A stretch of 64,000 bases of DNA from Beverwykella pulmonaria. Its lineage: Eukaryota > Ascomycota > Dothideomycetes > Pleosporales > Melanommataceae. Below are positions 48,306-56,852 of the stretch, in pieces. The notes beneath the pieces are model-generated. The model saw only the letters and a list, made by a program, of their open reading frames with translations, ran no database searches and was not told where the DNA came from. Location: NCBI GenBank assembly GCA_001599595.1, contig BCHH01000002.1, positions 2,928,628-2,992,627 on the forward strand. Direction: 5' to 3'. Both the position numbers and the translations under genes were made by a program. The first letter of the stretch is position 1. Every line of letters begins with the position of its first letter.

Positions 48306-48480
48306 GAAAGTGTCGGCCCGTGGGTCACATGATGAGTCACCTCTATGTTTGCTTTCACTATCTTGGCAGACTCCTAGAGTGCTTGGTAAGACCATAGATA
48401 TTTCTTCGGTATTTCGTCTATAGAATCAATACAATCAACATCTATCTCTCTACAAAACTTCGTCCCACCACGACAGAAAG
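48306..48480. mobile_element. solo LTR (copia-type ends) with GAAAG target duplication
   Basis: A 165-bp LTR (48311-48475) begins TGTCG and ends CGACA, a perfect 5-bp inverted pair. It is flanked by the 5-bp direct repeat GAAAG at 48306-48310 and 48476-48480. The interior matches a second copy at 54621-54811: both begin with a GTGGGTCACATGATG block and share TTGGCAG, TAGATATTT and AGAATCAATACAA blocks. This marks a retrotransposon family whose internal part was lost by LTR recombination. Confidence 0.88.
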
Positions 48481-48632
48481 TTCGGGCATGATGGGGCGAG
48501 GGGACAGCATAAAGTGTTTAGGACTGTTCCTAGGGTCATGAATTATGATCAGGTTGGTAGATGCGAAGATCGAAATGAGCTTTCTGTAGGAGAAACAGAA
48601 CATACAAATGAGCGAAGCAGTGGGTATATAGT

Positions 48633-48675
48633 CCATCCATCCATCCATCCATCCATCCATCCATCCATCCATCCA
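48633..48675. repeat. (CCAT)n microsatellite, about 10.7 units
   Basis: A pure tetranucleotide array just downstream of the sugar-porter gene's stop codon, probably in its 3' untranslated region. Confidence 0.95.
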
Positions 48676-48740
48676 GGAGCCAATAGCTTATATATACTCG
48701 CCTTATGTATCTCCAATTACGCACTCATCAAACTAAGACC

Positions 48741-51042
48741 TCACACGACATCCATATCCAGCTCTGCAGCCCCATCGCTGCGATTTTGTCTTTCGTACAG
48801 CCGTTCGGGCTCCACCTTCCGCCTCAAAATATACCGGTTGAAGAAATATGGGACCTGGCGCAGACCGTACGCGGCGTGAATGTGTGTGGGCACGCTGAAA
48901 ACTTGGTCCAGTTCTTCGAGGGTTTTGCCTTTTGTCTCCTGCGCATACATATCAGCCCTAGTGCACCCACGATCGGAGTTGGGGAACAGGAGGAGGACAG
49001 GATTGGAAGGAAAGTAGAACGGATACGCACAGGCATGAAGAGCAGCACCAACACCCACCCCACCAAATTCCACGCCGCATACCACCCAAATGCACCCTGG
49101 GGTTTGAAACTCGCTAACAGGCTCGGCCACGTGATGCTCAGCATGAAATTGAAGAACCACGTCGTTGCGGTTGCCAGACTCATGCCGATTGTGCGCACAT
49201 ACAGCGGGTATGCTTCGGCAGAGTATGTGAAGGGCACGGGGCCTTCACCAGGGGAGTATACAATGCCGAAAAGATAGATTCCTAAAGCGATGCAGGCTAC
49301 GCGTGCCGTGGAGGTGGCGGGGATGTAGAAGGAGAAGCCAGTGAAGAGGAGGAAGAGAGACATGAGGGGGAAGGTGGTGAGGAGGAGATTGCGCCGGCCG
49401 AAGGTATCTAAGGGCGTGCGTAGTTAGCGGAAGAATGGGGGCGCAACTTGGACGAGTTACATACCGATTGTGTAAACGGCTGGGAGCGCGAAGAGGAAAT
49501 TAATTATGCCAAAGCCCAGCGAGGCAGAGAGCGCGGAGATGTCGCTGAAGTTTGCGGATTTGAAAATAGAAGAGGAGTAGTAGGCTATTACGTTTACGCC
49601 GCAGAACTAGATCCAAACGTTAGATCGAGTTCGTGAAGTCAGGAAAATGTTCAAGGGGTGGACGGGACTAAGAGATGATGGGGGGGATAAGATATGCTAG
49701 ACGTACCTGCTGCATAAACATGACAATCTCACTTGCCAGCATGGCCCTCCTGTTCCTCGGCACGGTAAACAGCTCCTTCACCTTACTCTGCCCAATCTTC
49801 ATCCCCTCCTCCGCCTTCAGCAATTCCGCCATATAGAATAGATCCCGCGCTGCCTGAATCTTGTTATACCTCAACTTGCACATGGCCTGATACGCCGACG
49901 CATGTCTCCCTTTCGACATGTACCAGCGCGGAGACTCGGGGCACAGAAACACAAAGCAGCATACAATGACAGCCGGAAGCATGGCTGAGCCCATCATGAG
50001 GCGCCAGTTGAGGCCGGTGATGTGTGGCGGGTCAGAGACGTTGTAGAAGGCGAGGTCGGCTGCGTATCCGACCATGATGCCGAAAGCAGTCCACATTTGC
50101 CATTGCATGACGAGCGCGCCACGGATGGCAGGGGGCGTACATTCAGCGGCGTAGATGGGAACCGTTGCACTCTTTGGGCCGATGCCAAAGCCCAAGGCGA
50201 AGCGGGCAATGAACATGTGCCACCATGTCTACATCTATCAATATCAGATTCATCAAAGACTGTGATATATTGAGGGGGGACTTGCGTTTACGAAACCCTG
50301 CCAGAAACATGCAATTGCGCTGAAGAGGCAGGTGATAAAGATTGTTCCACGGCGACCGAACCAGTTATTAAACGGTGTAGTGAGCCAACACCCGATAAAC
50401 GCACAGCACATGTACGGTGCCCCATTAACGAGACCAGCGAGCCAGGTGGACCGAGGGTCCTCGCCGCTGATTCCGAATTGGCCGAGGAAGAAGAGCTGGG
50501 CGCCGTTTACGACGGTTTCGTCTGCAGTCCCGTCAGGGCACTATCCACTGGATTTTACATAACGAAAGGGGCACTCGAGCCTTACCCATGCCCTGCACAG
50601 CTGCACAGGTTGAGCAAAGCACAATAACCAAATACAAAGTCCTGGGCTGGCTCCACCGATGCGACGTCTCCCTCTCTAGGACCTCATATTCCTCGTCTGT
50701 AACCCCCAACTCCTTGAGGTGTGTCAGGTTCTCTGGGTCCCGGGCGAGACACGCTCCGATCTCCATGGCCCGCACATCGTCCTTCTCGGCAAGTGCGTGC
50801 TCGTAAGCGTACGCGCGCCCCATTTTCCGGAGCTCATCGTAGCTGTACCCTGCGAGCGGATTGGCGAGCCTAGCATTGAGGTTCCGGCGTGCGCGCTCGG
50901 CGGCCGAGGCTGCGACTGAGGGACGGTGTGTGGTCGCTGTGTTGATCGAATTATGGTCTTTGCCCGAGGTGTGGTGCTCGATATGGGAGTCGGGAGAGAC
51001 GTCACGTTTTTCGTGGGACTCAGTGCCGTTGGAAGTCGACAT
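48741..51042 (-). CDS. MFS sugar porter (hexose/quinate-type transporter)
   Basis: Six exons, 51042-50586, 50521-50286, 50228-49707, 49606-49465, 49407-49031 and 48938-48741, give 643 residues. The N-terminal 140 residues are hydrophilic, then 12 helices follow. Sugar-porter signatures are [10 protein letters not shown] after helix 2, [42 protein letters not shown] and [14 protein letters not shown]. The second intron appears to use a GC donor (GCAAGT), because only then does the conserved [13 protein letters not shown] segment come out intact. The protein should import a sugar or related polyol by proton symport. The exact substrate is not predictable. A microsatellite and a solo LTR lie downstream, and the upstream gap has a triple GACGTCA repeat. 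Confidence 0.9.
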
Positions 51043-52330
51043 GTTTGGTGGGGAAAGTACTCAAGTGAGTTATCTTTCTGGGACCGTGAGTGAGTGTCAG
51101 TGCGAGACTCGGGGGCCTTGGAGCGCTTTCCAACCTGCGGTGAATTAACGTCTTTAGCACGGCTTAAATCGTGGTTTCTAGGAGCTCGATTTTGGAGTGC
51201 CCAGTCCCAGATCACGTCGGCGTGTGTATCGTCAATCGAGCCTGAAGCAAGACAAGCAACAGTGGGACTGCATGCCACGATTCCATGTCGCGCGGGACGC
51301 TCCCAGATGAAGTATCCACCAGTTTGTGCCGCTGACGCTTGAATCAGCCCTGGTCGTCAACGCGCACCGTTGCCCACCTGCAGATCTACGTTCTGGCTTT
51401 CTGAAAGTGGGTGACCTCTTGCTGTCAGCCTTGTGGTGGTGCTTTATCCAGGTGCTGGATACTTCGCCCGCCATGCCGTAGATGCAACGCGCTGAGAGAC
51501 GGCTGGGGGCCATGACATCACCAAGCAGATCCCTCCGTCGAATCGCTCATCTCAAACCCCACAATCTCTTTAACCATGCCAGACAAGGCAGGCCAGATCC
51601 CTAAAGACGGGCCATTCAGCGCAAGGGGAAAAGCTGGGGAAATGGTTCGCCTTGTTCTCTGCCGCAGATGAGCCTGCGTCTACCAAAATACTTCCGTGAT
51701 AAGCTCGAAACTCACATTCCCATCCTCTTAGCGCAACGACATATGGATGCAAGCCCTAGCAACAAACGAAGAAACAAAGCAGGCAATACTTCCATGCTTC
51801 GTATGTATTTATCTTTGCTCAACCCAATTCCGCTCAAGGTGACGTTCATACAAAAGGCGACTCCGCGACGTCGACGCTTAGACCATCTTCCTCTGATGAC
51901 GTCAGACGTCAGACGTCAGGCCAGACGCCAACCACATCTCGATCCATGACTACTTCGTATGTACACAGATCGCCAAACTGCTGATATGCAGCGCTGTAAA
52001 CTGGTGAAAGCCATCGTATCAAAAATCAACGAGGAAGATTTCTCGCCGAATTTTGGCTGTGATCGAACCGCTTATTTTATCAGCTTCGATGTGGGATGAT
52101 TTGGCTTAGGCACTATTTGGTTGCCCAGGGCCAAGAGGATCTTGACAAGATTTCCTGGCCCAGCGGATTTCTGGAGTTCAACAAGGGGAGAGCTAGCAGG
52201 GGAACAGGTTTCCACTGAGCTTCGCTGCACAAAATGGTTCATCCACAAAGCACCCAAGCGCTAACGGTTATTCAATTTTTAACACCATCACGTGGACATG
52301 CCACTAACCAACCAGTCCGTCATATAGATA
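51043..52330. other. promoter side of the sugar porter and left edge of the transposon island
   Basis: Several short frames on both strands have no family signal. A tandem triple GACGTCA stretch is at 51898-51918. Composition drifts to AT-rich on the right as the retrotransposon relic begins. Confidence 0.4.
51898..51918. promoter_or_regulatory. three tandem GACGTCA units (CRE-like, TGACGTCA)
   Basis: Seven-bp units at 51898, 51905 and 51912; the first forms a full TGACGTCA palindrome with the preceding T at 51897. Such sites bind CREB/ATF-type bZIP factors. The nearest start codon is the sugar porter about 860 bp away, so any target is uncertain. Confidence 0.45.
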
Positions 52331-52348
52331 TCAGCTGTACATATCTCA

Positions 52349-52400
52349 TACACATACACATATACATACACACACATACACACAGGCATACAATACACTT
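52349..52400. repeat. CA/TA-rich simple sequence
   Basis: ACACATACACATATACATAC-type simple repeat inside the presumed 5' LTR region of the copia relic. Confidence 0.7.
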
Positions 52401-52435
52401 CTTTATACCCTCTCTCCTCCACACTCCAGCTTACA

Positions 52436-53780
52436 GTTATGAGCCCGGATCACGCCTAACTGCATATCTTTTGACGATCGACTACCTTTGTTTCTATCAA
52501 TCAACCCTATCGTGGTCTACACAATCGATTCTCTCATCTTTGTCGGATTACCCCGCACTCTAAACATCCTCATCCTCATCAACAATATGACTTCAGTAGT
52601 CAAACAATCGGTTATCCTTATCGCCCCTGAGGACTGGGAGATATGGATTCTTATTGTTGAAGTCTTTGCTTGCGACTCGTGGCGATACATTGATCCCTCC
52701 TCAACCACTGCTATTGTTCTTGATAAACCTGATAAGCCTAATCCATCTGGCTTTGGAGGCACAAGCACATCAAATATTGCTGCAGATCAACGAGCCCACT
52801 GGATTAAATTCAACAATCTATATTATTAACGGCTGAAAGAATACCAAACAAAGAAAGCAAAGATTGAGAAGGCTGAAGAATATATCATTACCCACATTGA
52901 TAAGCCCTACCTGCTTTAAAAGGCTAACTACACCTCACTTAGAGACTTCCTTGTATACTTAAAAAAGGCTCTAGCTCCCTCTGAGCTGACCCACGAACAA
53001 ACAATTATTAATTACTACCTGCGAGCAAAGAAACTAAATGCTTGAGACACTAACTTTGACACCTGGCAACAGGATTACTGCACGGCATATATAAGATCCA
53101 AAGAAGCTAAGATACCTAATGTAACTAGTGATAAAGCGCATTGGGACCTCGTCAAGGCAATTATTCAACTAGACAGTGGTTACGCAGCTGTTATATCTAC
53201 ACAAATTACTTCAAACCTAACATTACTGCCATTAATTGAAGACAAACTTAGTGCGTTCACTCAACACTATTAACAAACTAGTCTTAGGAAAGCAAATATC
53301 CACAGCAGAGCATTTAGAGCGAAGCTAAATAGTGAAGAATCTCTATACAACAGGAAACAAGCAAAGGATAATACACCAACAAAGCCGTGTCTATGTAGCG
53401 ATATACACTTCTAGAACTAATGTCCGTACATTATCACATTGCTGAGACTAAGTGGATTTATTAAAGACCCTGAAAAAGTTAAGAAGATTACTGCATACAA
53501 AGCCAAAGACTAGGAAGGCATACTAAACAATTTAAGAGGCAAAGGAACAAGGATAACAGCGAGAAAAAATGAATCTGATTTGATAGAAATTGACGCTGGA
53601 GACGGCCCTGATCAGCCACCACATGCACCTGCGGTATTTTAATCACCAATTGAATAATCAATTGAATCGGCAATCACATCGTCAACATACAGCAGACTTA
53701 CTAGCCTGGTCGAACAGTTTGCTGATTCCTTTTCATTTGAAGATATTATACAGGCCGTCGCCGGCGTAGTGACATGTCCT
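52436..53780 (+). mobile_element. Ty1/copia-type retrotransposon relic: primer-binding site and gag
   Basis: GTTATGAGCCC at 52436-52446 is complementary to the anticodon arm of initiator Met-tRNA, the half-tRNA primer site used by many copia elements. It follows directly after ...CTTACA, a plausible LTR end. A gag-like frame starts at 52587 (MTSVVKQSVILIAPEDWE) and runs without frameshift to about 53780, interrupted by about nine stops (first at 52827-52829). Features are the copia gag-type region with DFLVYLKKAL, HWDLVKAIIQLDSGYAAV and a CLCSDIH...CPYI zinc-knuckle-like stretch. Stops fit C-to-T/G-to-A changes. Protease, integrase and reverse transcriptase are absent, so this is a truncated, dead copy. 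Confidence 0.85.
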
Positions 53781-54094
53781 TGAAGCTTGATTGACTATAG
53801 ATAAGGCTTTATATACACGTGCGCTCAGATGGATCGTCGATCCAGCTAAAAGGCTGAAAGGCTAAACGCTATATTCTCAGCCGTACCCTCAGCTGTATAG
53901 CTCAGCTAATGTAGCTCCGTCACAGTGCCTATAAATTGGGTCATTATTTGCTGCTAGTCTCCGCAACATAATCGCCGACTTCCAATCTATCATCAAGGTA
54001 CCTCCAGTAAGCCTTGACCTCAACTAAACATCTCCACTTATTGTAACTATATTGACAACTATGCTTTAGATCCACTGAGCATCAATCATTCATC
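53781..54094. other. spacer upstream of the duplicated-domain gene
   Basis: About 310 bp between the gag relic and the intact small gene. It ends in a CT-rich stretch before the ATG and presumably contains the small gene's promoter. No distinct motif was seen. Confidence 0.4.
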
Positions 54095-54583
54095 ATGTCG
54101 CGGAATACAATCTCTTTGTTTTTTGGACCACGTCAAGTCACCAATGGTGCTGTCCTGGATGCTGTTGCCAAAGCTATCGATACCCATCAAGACTTCAAGG
54201 TGAACCTCGAGACAATGGGCGGCGATCCACTCGTGGGAGTTCGCAAGATAGCCATGGTCTATTACGCCCTGGCAGAGAAGCCGGCTGTTTTTCGTTCCCG
54301 CTTTGCCAAAGAAGGGGACTCCTTCAGCTTCGGCACCGATATCGAGTCGATTACTTACGGCCCCAAGACGATTACAGACCAGCTCGTCTACGTGAATGCT
54401 TATGAAGCCTTCATCAACGGAAATCCTTTCGTAATCTCCAATGAATCTATGGGTGGCGATCCTGAGCCTAATGTTGTGAAAACTGCGAAGATTGTCTATT
54501 GGAGAGGAGGGAAGAAGTACACTGAGAATGTACAGGAGTTTCACGCAAGTGGAGTTCCTGCCAAGTGGGGTTTATCTATTTGA
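54095..54583 (+). CDS. small intracellular protein of two tandem MGGDP-type domains, function unknown
   Basis: An intact single-exon gene of 162 residues inside the transposon island. The protein is an internal duplication: residues about 6-79 and 84-157 align with a 78-residue offset. Each copy has (F/Y)GP(R/K)xxT near its start, then a helix-like stretch, then MGGDP (residues 41-45 and 119-123) followed by V(R/V)K(I/T)A and VY. The second copy reads TYGPKTITDQLVYVNAYEAF and SMGGDPEPNVVKTAKIVYW. No signal peptide, membrane helix or catalytic residue is evident. The pattern recalls small GGDP-containing beta-rich domains annotated as DUF3395-like, but I am not sure of the family. It lacks the stops seen in neighbouring relics, so it is probably under selection. 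Confidence 0.7.
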   Translation: MSRNTISLFFGPRQVTNGAVLDAVAKAIDTHQDFKVNLETMGGDPLVGVRKIAMVYYALAEKPAVFRSRFAKEGDSFSFGTDIESITYGPKTITDQLVYVNAYEAFINGNPFVISNESMGGDPEPNVVKTAKIVYWRGGKKYTENVQEFHASGVPAKWGLSI

Positions 54584-54615
54584 TTGAGCGATATAAAGAT
54601 GCAGGCGATGCAATT

Positions 54616-54816
54616 GATAGTGTTGGCTGGTGGGTCACATGATGGGTCACCTCGATGTTTGCTCATGTGACTCACTTTTATATTTGTTATCACTACTTTG
54701 GCAGGCTCCTTCCGTGCATGGTAAGACTGTAGATATTTTTTCGGTAGCTCCTCCGTAGAATCAATACAACAATCATCACACTCTCTCAATCTACTTCGTC
54801 ACATCACGATAGATAG
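54616..54816. mobile_element. solo LTR, second copy of the 48.3 kb family, with GATAG target duplication
   Basis: The 191-bp LTR at 54621-54811 begins TGTTG and ends CGATA. It is flanked by GATAG at 54616-54620 and 54812-54816. It aligns with the 48.3 kb copy over most of its length but has about 26 extra bases near 54665-54690. The end bases differ from the other copy by C-to-T changes (TGTCG/CGACA there), as RIP would cause. It starts 38 bp after the stop of the duplicated-domain gene. Confidence 0.87.
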
Positions 54817-54906
54817 GATAGATTGGCTCTCTTTCATGCTACTCTATAAGATGGAGAGCGAAGAGGTTCTTAAGGGGATGGATCTTATTTACAGCAGGGC
54901 ATGCTC

Positions 54907-55025
54907 TTACATGTGACGACCTCGTCACATGACCTCGCTTATTCCAGCGACCATCATGCCGTGTATATATCTTGTAATACAACCCACTTTCAGCTCTCTG
55001 CTCAAATACTATCCGTCACATTACA
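54907..55025. mobile_element. short solo LTR of a different family with TTACA target duplication
   Basis: A 109-bp segment, 54912-55020, begins TGTGAC and ends GTCACA, a perfect 6-bp inverted pair. It is flanked by TTACA at 54907-54911 and 55021-55025. Its interior includes TATATATCTTGTAATACAAC, an AT-rich promoter/terminator-like stretch as in LTRs. It shares no clear similarity with the two larger solo LTRs. The small size is unusual; a MITE with a 5-bp duplication is an alternative. Confidence 0.7.
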
Positions 55026-55112
55026 GATTGCTATAGAAGTAATGAATAGGTAACGTCCTTGATAAGCGAGCGCTCACTTTTGCGAAGAACCATCAACATT
55101 GCATTACTATCA

Positions 55113-55573
55113 ACATGTCTTTACCCACGAACGTGCAATCAACCTCAAACGAGCGGAACATACAGCTTACCATATAGGCTATCAAAAGGATGCGAATCTA
55201 ACCAAACAACGCTCTGCGAGGATCTATAAAGTCACCCAAGGGTCCCTCCACAACCAACACGCTAGAATACACTCACAACGCAATTGCCAACCCAACTTAA
55301 TAAAACTCACCAAGACGGAGGAATAAGTAATTGTTTAACATATACTTAATCTAGATTATTAAAGACAACCCCCTAGCTTGTTGCTGTAAGGTATATAGCA
55401 GATTCACCACTGGCTGCGCGCTCTGCCAGCAAAGTGGGTAACAAGTAGCCAGGGAACATTGTTAAGCAGACTCTTAAGCTCTAGGCTAGGGTTAACTAAA
55501 AAATAAAACTGTAGGAGGGCTAAATGCGAGAATTTAAGGTTTATTAGTAGCTAGTTTAGGTGTGTAGAGGTGT
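55113..55573 (+). pseudogene. pogo-type transposase N-terminal fragment (HTH_psq/CENP-B type), decayed
   Basis: ATG 55115 opens MSLPTNVQSTSNERNIQL, the usual start of fungal pogo transposases. After a frameshift near 55195 it continues DANLTKQRSARIYKVTQGSL and then NCQPNLIKLTKTEE. Further on, in another frame, ADSPLAARSASKVGNK is followed by many stops. These correspond to the psq helix-turn-helix and the Tc5/CENP-B DNA-binding domain; the DDE catalytic part is missing. It is a different subfamily from the complete element at 24.6 kb, whose N-terminus is unrelated in sequence. Several stops again fit transitions. Confidence 0.75.
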
Positions 55574-56123
55574 TATGATCCAAGGTTGAGTAGCGGGGCA
55601 CCGCCTCTTGCCAAAGTAAGACCTGACGTCACATGATCATGGGCCACGTCTTGTCTCTCAGTTTCACAGAGTCTCACAACGCACATCGGTGTATGAGACT
55701 ATGACACACCATGGGGCTATGATACACTCAATTTATCCAAGTAACACTCCGAGTACTCTTATGATGATCGTGTCCAACCTTTGTTAGTTAACAATCTATT
55801 GCTTTACTCTCAAAGCGATACTCTTCTCAGAAAGACTCCTTTTACTGTTTTAGTATCACACCGGTGTTCCTACTACTCAAACCCAGAGAACCAACCGCTA
55901 GTCCTTCATTGATTATCTTCCAACACCCTTCAGGGTTAGTATGACCTTAGTCAGTTCAGGATGATCACAATAATAGAGTAGATAGGAGTTTATGGTAGGA
56001 GATGAATCGCTGCTAAGCTATATCAGCAGCGAGGGAACACTAATAGGCTAATCACATAACTATTCAGCTATATCGCCTCCGTACAGACCAGAACCGGCCT
56101 TACACAAACACACTTATAGTACT
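55574..56123. other. repeat-derived spacer without recognised protein
   Basis: It lies between two transposon relics. A TGTT...AACA-bounded segment at 55571-55925 has LTR-like ends but I found no target duplication, so it is not claimed as an element. It contains ACGTCACATGATC-type motifs similar in style to the solo LTR heads. Confidence 0.35.
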
Positions 56124-56480
56124 ACCAAGCGTACTCTATAGACAACGCCAACGCTTCCTCTATATAAAGACCTTACAAACGCAGCAGCAGCAGCCCTGTT
56201 TCTAATAAGGATAGAGGTGATTAACCTAAATGCATAGCTTGCGTTAGCTGGAGTCCTAGTGGTTCTGCTGTACTGCGACTACAGGTGCCGATCGCAGATA
56301 GTACAGCACATCTTGCTCCACTGCCCTATGTAAAACTACACAGCACTCATACACAGCATAAGAACAGAAGTGCTTGCCAACATGATATCGTAGCCTAGTA
56401 ACACACGGGTTGTTGCAAAGTAGTTCCTTGCTCAAGAAATCCTAGCCTACGGTTCAGGATATTGAACAAGAGGACACTAG
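56124..56480 (+). pseudogene. LINE (Tad1-type non-LTR retrotransposon) 3' remnant
   Basis: One frame from 56124 to about 56480 carries LYKDLTNAAAAALFLIRIEV and then LLYCDYRCRSQIVQHILLHCP, followed by about 45 more residues. The Cys-x3-Cys-x6-His-x4-Cys pattern is the zinc-knuckle-like tail found after the reverse transcriptase in fungal LINEs, with the typical VxHILLxCP. About six in-frame stops (first TAG 56139-56141) kill it; all are possible transitions. The reverse-transcriptase core is absent, as expected from 5' truncation or deletion. Confidence 0.7.
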
Positions 56481-56852
56481 TAACTTTGCCCCACTCTCCA
56501 GCCTGGAAGACTAGCGGATCACCTAGGGCGATAGCAAGCAGTGCATTATAGATAGAGAGGTTACCCGACTAGACAGCAACGTTTCAAAGGCGATCAAATA
56601 GGAAGGACAACGACGGCAGCAGGCAATCCGCAGAGATCGCTAGCCGGCCGCGTGGCAGAACCAATGCACAAGTACAATATTGTGGTTGAAACGCCATGTT
56701 CCTGGGGGTATATACGCCTGTCCTCGCCCGAAGCAAAACCCATGGTGGCCTGCATCTACCTGAATCCTAGACTCAACTGAGATCCTACAAGAAAGCTCCT
56801 TCTGAACGACAATTTCATGTAACTTTACCACTTTTCGCCATTCCATCTCTCT
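56481..56852. other. right edge of the transposon island
   Basis: Downstream of the LINE remnant and just after the hbrB stop. It has no recognised protein; it probably includes the 3' untranslated region of hbrB. Confidence 0.4.

Noticed and set aside
49448..49636. Plus-strand frame inside the sugar-porter gene
   Set aside because: It overlaps the spliced minus-strand exon encoding [15 protein letters not shown], which has clear family support.
55571..55925. TGTT...AACA bounded segment resembling another LTR
   Set aside because: There is no matching 5-bp target duplication and no second copy in the window; the ends alone are too weak.
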